A stretch of DNA of 5,665 nucleotides from Verrucomicrobiota bacterium. GTDB taxonomy: Bacteria > Verrucomicrobiota > Kiritimatiellia > CAIQIC01 > Lenti-01. Below the pieces are notes generated by a model. That model had not been told where the DNA came from and made no database searches. It was given only the letters and a program-made list of their open reading frames with translations. The position numbers were made by a program, and so were the translations under genes. Each line of letters begins with the position of its first letter. Position 1 is the first letter of the stretch. This document shows, one piece after another, positions 1 through 4,967 of the stretch. The stretch is taken from the NCBI GenBank assembly GCA_022709625.1, contig JAKLIL010000137.1:1-5665 (forward strand), in the 5' to 3' direction.

Positions 1-1
1 C

Positions 2-496
2 AAGGCGGCGCGCATTCGCTATTCCACCACCTTGCCGGCGGCCATCACCAGCCAAGCCAACCTGCTGTCCAACGGCGTGGGCGTCGTCTCGCTGTGGTAT
101 GCGTCCTACGGCAACGACGGCACCAATTCGCCGGCGCTGGCGATCGAGATCAGCGAAAGCCTCGCCGCGGGGTGGATCGAAGTCGACGCCTTCGACACCG
201 CCGGGGTTTCGAACCTGACTTACCGCGCGACGGACGTGTACGTGAATGTTCCGGTCTACGTGCGCATCCGGGCGACCAGCGGCAAGGACGAGGGCCGCGC
301 CAACGTCGACAACATCATCATCACCCCGTACGCTTCGCCGGCGAAGACGCCCTACGAGGCGTTCCTGCTGCAGTACAACGCGACGCCCGGGGATCCCGGC
401 ACGGCGCAGGGAGAGGACTTGGACGACGACGGCAAGACCAACTTGGAGGAATTCAACGCCGGCACCAATCCCTACGACGAAGCGATCCATCCGTAG
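2..496 (+). CDS. Secreted beta-sandwich protein, C-terminal fragment with calcium-loop-like tail (5' end outside window)
   Basis: The reading frame is open from the left edge (first full codon at 2) to a TAG at 494-496, giving 164 visible residues; the true start lies upstream. Visible residues about 20-110 (G-V-G-V-V-S-L-W-Y-A ... V-Y-V-R-I-R-A ... R-A-N-V-D-N-I-I-I-T) have the alternating hydrophobic pattern of the jelly-roll/beta-sandwich domain often found at the C-terminus of secreted nucleases and adhesin-like proteins, where it ends in an N-(I/V)-D-D/N-I-x-I-T signature. A linker then leads to E-D-L-D-D-D-G-K-T-N-L-E-E-F-N-A-G-T-N-P (about nt 412-471), which resembles a dockerin/EF-hand or thrombospondin-3 calcium loop. 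Such D-x-D-x-D-G-x-x-N-x-x-E tails are common on exported proteins of PVC bacteria. The enzymatic or binding part would be upstream, so substrate and function cannot be named. Export is inferred from the domain types; no signal peptide is in view. Confidence 0.8.
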   Translation, partial: KAARIRYSTTLPAAITSQANLLSNGVGVVSLWYASYGNDGTNSPALAIEISESLAAGWIEVDAFDTAGVSNLTYRATDVYVNVPVYVRIRATSGKDEGRANVDNIIITPYASPAKTPYEAFLLQYNATPGDPGTAQGEDLDDDGKTNLEEFNAGTNPYDEAIHP

Positions 497-505
497 GGGA
501 CGGGA

Positions 506-557
506 GGTTGATGGTTCGTGGTTGCAGGTCAATGGTTACAGGTTGATGGTTGATGGT
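506..557 (+). repeat. GGTTGATGG-type degenerate array, left arm of module 1
   Basis: A G/T-rich stretch built from variants of GGTTGATGGTT (GGTTGATGG, GGTTGCAGG, GGTTACAGG, GGTTGATGG, TTGATGG) begins 10 nt after the stop of the preceding gene. The same vocabulary recurs at 1964-2009, 3881-3940, 5251-5302 and 5411-5447, and in reverse complement at 693-730 and 2131-2210. It is a dispersed intergenic repeat, not coding, although the unit keeps several frames open. Confidence 0.85.
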
Positions 558-560
558 GGG

Positions 561-610
561 GACGCCGGGCTTGTCCGCCAAAGCCTTGGCGGCGGCGGGC
601 CGCCGGCGTC
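561..610. repeat. Nested hairpin in module 1
   Basis: The outer arms GACGCCGG (561-568) and CCGGCGTC (603-610) are exact reverse complements. Inside them, CCGCCAA (575-581) pairs with TTGGCGG (586-592) around the loop AGCC. This is a REP-like structured unit. There is no T-run on either side, so I do not call it an intrinsic terminator. Confidence 0.75.
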
Positions 611-624
611 CGTCCGAATTGTAG

Positions 625-644
625 GCCGGACCTCTGTGTCCGGC
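625..644. repeat. Short perfect hairpin in module 1
   Basis: GCCGGAC (625-631) and GTCCGGC (638-644) form a 7-bp stem with a 6-nt loop CTCTGT. It lies between the nested hairpin and an A+T-rich box at 657-679 that matches 5304-5325 except for one extra T. Confidence 0.75.
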
Positions 645-692
645 GGGATGTGAATGGGGATTCCAATCGAATATCCAATCGGATTCGGTCCG

Positions 693-730
693 ACCATCAA
701 CCAACAACCATCCACCATCCACCAACCATC
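693..730 (-). repeat. GGTTGATGG-type array, inverted right arm of module 1
   Basis: ACCATCAACCAACAACC and following ACCATCC units are the reverse-complement form of the array at 506-557. With the left arm they make an inverted pair flanking the hairpins at 561-644, so one strand could fold back over about 220 nt. Confidence 0.8.
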
Positions 731-755
731 CCCCCAATCCCTCTCTGCCGAAGGA

Positions 756-784
756 TTGACGGGCGGCGTTTCCTCGCCTAGGGT
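756..784 (+). promoter_or_regulatory. Candidate sigma-70-type promoter for the DUF481 gene
   Basis: TTGACG (756-761), a 17-nt spacer and TAGGGT (779-784) match the -35 consensus at 5/6 and the -10 at 3/6, including its conserved T, A and final T. The expected start of transcription would fall about at 790-793, almost at the first ATG. The spacer is G+C-rich and may itself be part of a repeat (GGCG...CGCC arms), so this is a weak call. Confidence 0.35.
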
Positions 785-792
785 GCGCGGCC

Positions 793-1938
793 ATGTACAC
801 CTCTGAAATCATGAAAACAGCGCGGACATGCTTTTACAAATATGAACCAGTGCCTGTTTTTATAAAAATAGGCACTAGGCTTGCCGCAGGCGCTGTGGCC
901 GCCGGACTCCTGGCGTGGAGCGGGTTGGCCTGGGCCCAAACGACGCCGGAAGCCGCAAGCGCCGAACCGGCCCTGCCGGCGACGGAGGAAATCGCGCCCA
1001 GCGGAAACGCGGCCGAATCTACGGCGGCCATGGCAGCGCCTGAGGCCGTAGTCTCGACGGAAGCCGACACGGTGCCGGCGGTGGAAACCAACTCGGTTCC
1101 GGAAGAAACCGTTCCAGCCGCCGGAGCCGAGACCGGCGCGGCGGATGAAACGCCGGCCGCGCCGTCCAAGGCGGCGCCCACGCGCCCGGGTTCCCAGATG
1201 CGCGAGCCGTTCGGGGGCGCGGGCAGCGCGCGCTTCGGCGTGCGCCGGGGCGTGAACCCGATCGTTCCGCCGCCGGCGAAGGAACGCCCCAAGGACGCGT
1301 GGCAACGGCACGTGGAACTGGGCGTGAATACCGCGCGCGGCAACAGCGATTTGCTGCGTCTGGACGCGGCGGTCGGCGCCGAGAAGGAAACCGAAAAGAA
1401 CGCCCTGTTCCTGAAAGCGGCGGGCCGCTACGGCGAAAGCGCGGGCGACAAGGACACGCAGAACGCCGCGGCCGAGGCGACCTACCAGCATCTGCTGACG
1501 GAGCGGGTCTACGACGCCCTCGCGGCCAACGTCTACCACGATCAGATCGCGGATTTGTCCTATCGCGTCCAGGCCAGCCTGTCGCTGGGCCGGCATTTCA
1601 TCCGCACGGAGCGGACCACGTTCAGCGCGGAGCTCGGGCCCGGCTACGTGGCCCAGAAGAAAGGCGGCGAGAGCGAGGGGTTCGCGGCGGGGCGCGCGGC
1701 GCAATACGGGGAGTGGCTGGCCACGCCCACGCTGCAACTGTGGGAATCCGCGGAATACGTGCAGAATCTCCAGGACTCCGGCGTGTATTACCTAACCGCC
1801 GAGGTCGGCCTCGAAACGGTGCTTACGGGGAACCTGCGCCTGCGGTTCGCCGTCGAAGACCGCTACGACAACCAGCCCGCGGACGACAAGGAACGCAACG
1901 ATCTGCTGACGACCACCTCGCTGAAGTGGAAGTTCTGA
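793..1938 (+). CDS. DUF481 (YdiY-like) outer-membrane beta-barrel protein
   Basis: 381 residues. A hydrophobic stretch at about 30-45 ending in L-A-W-A|Q (cleavage after A48) is a signal peptide with an unusually long N-region. Residues 49-165 are a low-complexity Ala/Pro/Glu/Thr linker. Residues 170-381 form the barrel: W-Q-R-H-V-E-L-G-V-N-T-A-R-G-N-S-D at its start, Y-R-V-Q-A-S-L-S-L-G-R-H-F-I and S-A-E-L-G-P-G-Y in the middle, and a C-terminal aromatic K-W-K-F, the usual signal for outer-membrane assembly. This is the DUF481 pattern ('putative salt-induced outer membrane protein'); its biochemical function is not established. Start choice: ATG 793 has a poor AGGG at 780-783. An in-frame ATG at 811 (M7) is equally possible and has no Shine-Dalgarno. 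The first 28 codons include a strong A+T-rich palindrome unlike the rest of the gene. No terminator is seen after the stop. Confidence 0.8.
   Translation: MYTSEIMKTARTCFYKYEPVPVFIKIGTRLAAGAVAAGLLAWSGLAWAQTTPEAASAEPALPATEEIAPSGNAAESTAAMAAPEAVVSTEADTVPAVETNSVPEETVPAAGAETGAADETPAAPSKAAPTRPGSQMREPFGGAGSARFGVRRGVNPIVPPPAKERPKDAWQRHVELGVNTARGNSDLLRLDAAVGAEKETEKNALFLKAAGRYGESAGDKDTQNAAAEATYQHLLTERVYDALAANVYHDQIADLSYRVQASLSLGRHFIRTERTTFSAELGPGYVAQKKGGESEGFAAGRAAQYGEWLATPTLQLWESAEYVQNLQDSGVYYLTAEVGLETVLTGNLRLRFAVEDRYDNQPADDKERNDLLTTTSLKWKF
849..876. repeat. 28-bp A+T-centred palindrome inside the signal-peptide coding region
   Basis: AGTGCCT (849-855) and AGGCACT (870-876) are exact reverse complements. 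The middle TTTTT-AT-AAAAA continues the symmetry, so 13 of 14 pairs are Watson-Crick; the remaining one, 856/869, is G/T. It encodes P-V-P-V-F-I-K-I-G-T. In a G+C-rich gene this A/T block stands out. It could be an operator, a fold-back that controls translation, or a repeat inserted in frame. Confidence 0.8.
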
Positions 1939-1963
1939 CGGGGGAGGGGCGGTTAAAGGGTAA

Positions 1964-2009
1964 GGGTTGCAGGTTGAGGGTTGCAGGTTAAAGGTTGATG
2001 GTTGGCGGT
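1964..2009 (+). repeat. GGTTGATGG-type array, left arm of module 2
   Basis: GGGTTGCAGGTT occurs exactly at 1964-1975 and 1978-1989, followed by GGTTAAAGGTTGATGGTTGGCGG. It starts 26 nt after the DUF481 stop, matching the placement of module 1 behind its upstream gene. Confidence 0.8.
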
Positions 2010-2018
2010 AGGGCCGCC

Positions 2019-2111
2019 GCGCTCAACGAGCGCAGCTACAATTGGGATCGCGGCTACAATGGGAGACATGGATCGGCTGTAGGTGCGCCCGGTGGGCGCG
2101 CCGGCGCTCAA
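2019..2111. repeat. Hairpin element with CTGTAGGTGC box, copy 1
   Basis: The element opens with the hairpin GCGCTC (2019-2024)-AAC-GAGCGC (2028-2033), then CAGCTACA (2033-2040). GCTACAAT is repeated at 2035-2042 and 2053-2060. It closes with a 35-nt box at 2077-2111 that holds CTGTAGGTGC, the hairpin GCGCCC (2085-2090)-GGT-GGGCGC (2094-2099) and CCGGCGCTCAA. The 35-nt box recurs at 4042-4076 with one mismatch, and CAGCTACA recurs at 4019-4026. CTACA (2036-2040) and TGTAG (2078-2082) are inverted relative to each other. Confidence 0.8.
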
Positions 2112-2130
2112 GGTCGTGGGGGGGGGCAAA

Positions 2131-2210
2131 ACCAACCAACAACCATTCACCATCAACCAACAACCATTCACCATCAACCAACAACCATTCACCATCAACC
2201 AACAACCAAC
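2131..2210 (-). repeat. 21-bp tandem repeat, three perfect copies plus a partial; inverted right arm of module 2
   Basis: Three identical 21-bp units lie at 2136-2156, 2157-2177 and 2178-2198; each begins CCAACAACCATT and ends CACCATCAA. A partial fourth starts at 2199 and diverges after about 10 nt. The unit is the reverse-complement form of the GGTTGATGG vocabulary, so it opposes the arm at 1964-2009. A run of nine G (2118-2126) lies just upstream. As 21 is a multiple of three, all frames stay open, producing spurious reading frames rich in N-H-Q-P-S-T or W-L-L-V-D-G-E. Confidence 0.95.
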
Positions 2211-2230
2211 CTCCCGCCACCAACCTTTTT

Positions 2231-3163
2231 TCAGCCGTTGCGAAACGGGAGGACGGCGTCGAGGGAAGCGGCATCGGCGAGAATCATGAGCAGGCGGTCG
2301 ACGCCGAGGGCGATGCCGCCGGCGGGGGGCATCTGCGCGAGGGCGGCGAGGAAGGCTTCGTCGAGGGGATAGGGCGCGGCGCCGCGCGCCCGGCGCCGCG
2401 CGTTGGCGGCCTCGAAACGGGCGCGCTGCTCGGCGGGATCGGTGAGTTCGGAGTAGGCGTTGGCGAGTTCGACGCCGCCCAGATAGAGTTCCCAGCGTTC
2501 GGCGCGCGCCGGATCGTCCGGCTTGCGGCGGGCGAGGGCGGCGAGCGGAGCGGGATAGTCCATCAGGACCACGGGGCGGTCGGCGGGCAGCGCGGGCTCG
2601 ACGCGGGAGACGAGATCGAGATCGAAGCGGTCGGCATCGAATTCCCGCGCGGGATCCCAGCCGGCGTGGGCGACAAACGCCTCGGAAACCCCGAGTTGCA
2701 CCCAGGATTCCGGCGCGCAGGAGAGGGGGACGTCCCGCCAGGCGAAGTCGGCGGCGCCGCGCAGCGCGGCGGCGGCGGCGGCCAGCAGTTCCTTGGCGTC
2801 GGCGAGAATCTCGAGGTAGCCGGCGTCGGCGCGGTACCATTCCAGCAGGGTGAATTCGGGGTGGTGCCAGCGGCCGTTTTCCCCGGCGCGGAAGACGGGG
2901 CCGAGCTGGAAGATTTTGCCCTGGCCGGCGGCCAGCAGCCGCTTCATGGCCAGCTCGGGGGAGGTCCGCAGCCAGCCGGGACCGGCGGATACGGCGGCGA
3001 CGTGTTCTTCCGGCGCGTTGGCCGGGAGCAGGACGGGGGTCTCGACTTCCAGAAACCCGCGGTCGCAAAAGAAGCGGCGGATGGCGGCGTACAGCCGCGC
3101 GCGCAGTTCGAGGACGCGGCGCAGGCCGCGCAAGGCTTCGGAATCGGCGGGGCGATTGGTCAA
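2231..3163 (-). CDS. epmA: EF-P lysine ligase EpmA (GenX/PoxA/YjeA), lysyl-tRNA synthetase paralogue
   Basis: 310 residues, close to the 325 of E. coli EpmA, with the class II synthetase catalytic core and no N-terminal OB anticodon-binding domain. Motif 1 is at 35-45 (R-G-F-L-E-V-E-T-P-V-L), then T-S-P-E-L-A-M-K-R-L-L (67-77). Motif 2 is at about 91-111 (F-R-A-G-E-N-G-R-W-H-H-P-E-F-T-L-L-E-W-Y-R). G-V-E-L-A-N-A-Y-S-E-L-T-D is at 230-242, and motif 3 at 282-294 (G-G-I-A-L-G-V-D-R-L-L-M-I). A285 matches the E. coli EpmA alanine (A298) that replaces a LysRS glycine and favours (R)-beta-lysine. The enzyme activates beta-lysine and attaches it to the conserved EF-P lysine in the cytosol. It follows efp on the same strand after 52 nt, so the two are probably co-transcribed. 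The start is uncertain: TTG at 3163 is the first possible start, directly preceded by an in-frame TAA, and there is no Shine-Dalgarno. EpmB is not in the window. Confidence 0.93.
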   Translation of the reverse strand: MTNRPADSEALRGLRRVLELRARLYAAIRRFFCDRGFLEVETPVLLPANAPEEHVAAVSAGPGWLRTSPELAMKRLLAAGQGKIFQLGPVFRAGENGRWHHPEFTLLEWYRADAGYLEILADAKELLAAAAAALRGAADFAWRDVPLSCAPESWVQLGVSEAFVAHAGWDPAREFDADRFDLDLVSRVEPALPADRPVVLMDYPAPLAALARRKPDDPARAERWELYLGGVELANAYSELTDPAEQRARFEAANARRRARGAAPYPLDEAFLAALAQMPPAGGIALGVDRLLMILADAASLDAVLPFRNG

Positions 3164-3186
3164 TTAAGAATTAGGAATTAAGAATT
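3162..3186. repeat. AATTAAGAATT direct repeat in the efp-epmA gap
   Basis: AATTAAGAATT occurs at 3162-3172 and again at 3176-3186, separated by AGG. It covers the TTG start and the stop just upstream of epmA. This A+T-only block differs from the G/T-rich arrays elsewhere and is the only repeat in this short gap. Confidence 0.8.
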
Positions 3187-3215
3187 CAGAATGGAAGGAA
3201 TGGGATGCCGCGGCG

Positions 3216-3785
3216 TCAGGGCTGCTTGACGCGCTCGACGTATTTGCCGGTGCGGGTGTCGATGCGGATGAAGTCGCCTTGGTTGATGAAGATGGGCACG
3301 CCGATCTCGTAGCCGGTGTCGATCTTGGCCGGCTTGAGCACGTTGGTGGCGGTGTCGCCGCGGGCGCCGGGCTCGGTCTCCTTGATTTCCTTGATGACGA
3401 AGGCGGGCAGTTCGATGGTCATGGCGCGGCCGTTGAAGAACAGGACTTCGCACTCGAGGTCCTCGATGAGGAAGTGGCACTGTTCGCCGAGCACCTCCTC
3501 GTGGAGTTCGACCTGCTCGTAGGTCTTGTTGTCCATGAAGACGTACTTGTCGCCCTCCTTATAGGAGAAGTGGAGGGTCCGGGACTCGATGTTGGGCTGG
3601 TCGATCTTGTCGACGGCGCGGAAGGTCTTTTCCATCGTGTTGCCGGCGATCATGTTCTTGATCCGGCACTTGTACATGGCCTGGCCCTTGCCGGGCTTGA
3701 CGAACTGGAATTCCGTGACCTCGTAGGGGATGCCTTCGAGTTCGATTTTCAATCCTTTGCGCAAATCCGCTGCGGTGTAGGCCAT
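3216..3785 (-). CDS. efp: Elongation factor P
   Basis: 189 residues, the normal EF-P length, starting M-A-Y-T-A-A-D-L-R-K-G-L-K-I. Domain I (1-65) carries the loop F-V-K-P-G-K-G-Q-A (28-36) whose K33 aligns with E. coli K34, the residue that receives beta-lysine. Domains II and III follow, with the family signature region E-I-G-V-P-I-F-I-N-Q-G-D-F-I-R-I-D-T-R-T-G-K-Y-V-E-R near the C-terminus. EF-P binds between the ribosomal P and E sites and restores peptide-bond formation at consecutive prolines. ATG 3785 is chosen because GAGGA sits 7 nt upstream and the protein then begins as in the family. The frame stays open to 3851, but those 22 extra residues are not EF-P-like. The downstream neighbour is its modifying ligase, epmA. 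Confidence 0.97.
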   Translation of the reverse strand: MAYTAADLRKGLKIELEGIPYEVTEFQFVKPGKGQAMYKCRIKNMIAGNTMEKTFRAVDKIDQPNIESRTLHFSYKEGDKYVFMDNKTYEQVELHEEVLGEQCHFLIEDLECEVLFFNGRAMTIELPAFVIKEIKETEPGARGDTATNVLKPAKIDTGYEIGVPIFINQGDFIRIDTRTGKYVERVKQP

Positions 3786-3792
3786 GGGAGCA

Positions 3793-3797
3793 TCCTC
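3793..3797 (-). promoter_or_regulatory. Shine-Dalgarno of efp
   Basis: On the minus strand GAGGA lies 7 nt before the ATG at 3785. It decides the start over the longer open frame reaching 3851. Confidence 0.75.
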
Positions 3798-3822
3798 GGG
3801 GGGTGGTTCAAAAAGTCGGGCT

Positions 3823-3851
3823 GGTGTACGCCAACGGCGGGAATTTGCCAA
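3823..3851 (-). promoter_or_regulatory. Weak candidate promoter of efp-epmA
   Basis: On the minus strand TTGGCA (3851-3846), a 17-nt spacer and TACACC (3828-3823) give a fair -35 and a poor -10 about 40 nt before the efp ATG. Position and spacing fit, but the -10 matches only 3/6. Confidence 0.25.
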
Positions 3852-3880
3852 GCAAAAAGGATGGGGGGGAAGGAGGAGAA

Positions 3881-3940
3881 TGGTTGATGGTGGATGGTTG
3901 GTGGGGGAGGTTTATGGTGGATGGTTGATGGTTGGTGGTA
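3881..3940 (+). repeat. GGTTGATGG-type array of module 3
   Basis: Units GGTTGATGG, GGATGGTTGG, GGATGGTTGATGG and GGTTGGTGG fill this stretch upstream of efp. Its last part is shared with 5278-5303. No inverted partner arm follows before the next gene. Confidence 0.8.
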
Positions 3941-3994
3941 GGGATCGAATATCCAATATTCAACATCCAATCATCAATGATCAAGGGAACCGCC
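3915..3994. repeat. Mosaic repeat, left half, copy 1
   Basis: Aligns with 5278-5362. Both copies run from TGGTGGATGGTTGATGG through an A+T-rich box with ATATCCAAT and ATCATCAATGATCAAGGG to GGAACCGCC. Differences are three substitutions and a 5-nt gap (CAATC present only in the 5278 copy). The box recurs in short form at 657-679. Confidence 0.9.
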
Positions 3995-4113
3995 GCATCA
4001 GGCCGCGCCCAGCGGGCACAGCTACAGAATACAGGGTTCGACTGTAGGTGCACCCGGTGGGCGCGCCGGCGCTCAATATGGCCCTGACACGCACCGAATC
4101 GCAGATGCGCCCA
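3995..4113. repeat. 119-bp insert splitting the mosaic repeat; contains the CTGTAGGTGC element, copy 2
   Basis: The sequence between GGAACCGCC (ending 3994) and TTGGCATCCCG (starting 4114) is absent from the sister copy, where a single T (5363) joins the two halves. The insert holds the hairpin GCCC (4007-4010)-AGC-GGGC (4014-4017), CAGCTACA (4019-4026) and the 35-nt box (4042-4076) that matches 2077-2111 with one mismatch. CTACAG (4022-4027) and CTGTAG (4042-4047) are inverted. Its ends carry only a weak GCATC (3995-3999) / GATGC (4104-4108) inversion, and no protein is encoded. Confidence 0.8.
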
Positions 4114-4150
4114 TTGGCATCCCGCCACCCGCAGAGGGGTGCCGGCACCC
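4114..4150. repeat. Mosaic repeat, right half, copy 1, with GGGTGCCGGCACCC palindrome
   Basis: 28 nt (4114-4141) are identical to 5364-5391; both include CCACCCGCAGAGGGGTG, a small hairpin. Here the last bases also form a perfect 14-bp palindrome, GGGTGCCGGCACCC (4137-4150), which ends 7 nt from the nucleotidyltransferase stop on the minus strand. No T-run follows, so it is at best a weak terminator or an mRNA 3'-end stabiliser. Confidence 0.85.
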
Positions 4151-4157
4151 ACGATTT

Positions 4158-4967
4158 CTAGGCCTTGATGGTTGGCCAGGCGCCGCGGATGGTTCCGGGA
4201 TGGAACAGAATCCGGTTGGCGGACAGGTCGCGGAACAAATCATCCGGCGTGCCCGCATAAGGGGTTCCATCGACGGACAAGACGCAGCAGCCGGCTTGGG
4301 CGGCGGGCAAGGCCGCGATGAGTTCGCCGGCTTCCGCCACGGCGTCTTTCCACTGTTTTCCGAGAACGGCGGCATCGGGCGCAGGGCCATCGAAGGCCAA
4401 CGCATCCAATTCCACCTGTGGGTAGCGCTGTCGGGCGGCTTCCGCCCTCAGGAAATCCGGAGTATATCCGGGATCTTTGCCGCAGGCGGCCCAGAGCAAA
4501 TAGCCCAGGCGTTGCAAGCGGGCGTGGCAGGCCAGCATGTCCACCCAATCCCGCGGCTCCAACCGTCCGGCCAACGCCAGGGCCTTGTTGGCCGCCAAAT
4601 CCAGCGGATGCAGCGTCAGCCCCAGCGCGACGTCCTCCCGCAAGGGGAAGAACCGAAAGGCGCTGTCGCGGGCCCACTGGATCAGCACCTGTTCGCCGGC
4701 GCGTGCCACCAGGGCCTCCACGAAAGCGGCGCTCTCGCGGATCGTGTGCACGGCATAGCCGTTGGCCAGCAGAATGCGCCGATCTTCCGACCAGGAGGCA
4801 GCCAGAGCCTCGTCCGTGTCGTGGAACAGGTCGATATCCCGCGACATCCTAGCCGCATCCAATGCCTGGTTCAGCGCCAGGCCGCCGGCCACGTAGCTTT
4901 CCCCGCTTGCCTTGCGGCGCGCGGCCAGCAGGCGCAAGACCGCTACTTGATGTGGCGTGAGCGCCAT
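4158..4967 (-). CDS. AbiEii/AbiGii-like nucleotidyltransferase (probable toxin of a two-gene system)
   Basis: 269 residues. A-G-G-L-A-L-N-Q-A-L (27-36) followed by R-M-S-R-D-I-D-L-F (40-48) is the minimal nucleotidyltransferase signature: the G-G turn and two metal-binding aspartates, D44 and D46. H-P-L-D-L-A-A-N-K-A-L-A-L (120-132) and E-P-R-D-W-V-D-M-L (137-145) match the conserved K and the R-D-x-x-D block of AbiEii/DUF1814 proteins. The C-terminal half is mostly helical and ends R-G-A-W-P-T-I. AbiEii-type enzymes act as toxins of type IV toxin-antitoxin and abortive-infection systems; relatives transfer nucleotides to tRNA 3' ends. Here that role is inference. The start codon at 4967 lies inside the upstream gene (25-bp overlap), indicating coupled translation. 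The alternative is a housekeeping or orphan nucleotidyltransferase of the same fold. Confidence 0.85.
   Translation of the reverse strand: MALTPHQVAVLRLLAARRKASGESYVAGGLALNQALDAARMSRDIDLFHDTDEALAASWSEDRRILLANGYAVHTIRESAAFVEALVARAGEQVLIQWARDSAFRFFPLREDVALGLTLHPLDLAANKALALAGRLEPRDWVDMLACHARLQRLGYLLWAACGKDPGYTPDFLRAEAARQRYPQVELDALAFDGPAPDAAVLGKQWKDAVAEAGELIAALPAAQAGCCVLSVDGTPYAGTPDDLFRDLSANRILFHPGTIRGAWPTIKA

Noticed and set aside
778..1737. Minus-strand open frame of 319 codons opposite the DUF481 gene
   Set aside because: Arg/Gly-rich translation with no domain pattern. The plus-strand frame has a signal peptide, a barrel and a C-terminal aromatic residue.
2136..2208. CRISPR array
   Set aside because: The units are directly abutting 21-bp copies with no unique spacers, and there are no cas genes.
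2231..2260. Intrinsic terminator at the end of epmA (CCGTT-TCGC-AACGG)
   Set aside because: The short stem lies inside the coding end and is followed on the minus strand by A residues, not a T-run.
2042..3181. Long plus-strand open frame of 379 codons opposite epmA
   Set aside because: It begins in the repeat region, contains the 21-bp repeat as N-N-H-S-P-S-T and is Gly/Glu-rich. The opposite strand encodes a full EpmA with all class II motifs.
3786..3851. 22-residue N-terminal extension of EF-P
   Set aside because: Upstream of the GAGGA-supported ATG at 3785. The extension is not EF-P-like, and the shorter form has standard length and N-terminus.
3995..4113. Miniature inverted-repeat transposable element (MITE)
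   Set aside because: Terminal inversion is only about 5 bp and imperfectly placed, and no clear target-site duplication is visible. It is kept as an insert of unknown mechanism.
3749..4152. Minus-strand open frames rich in N-H-Q-P-S-T-I-N and W-I-F-D-W
   Set aside because: These are translations of the intergenic repeats; the same peptide strings appear wherever the repeat does, with no coding signals.
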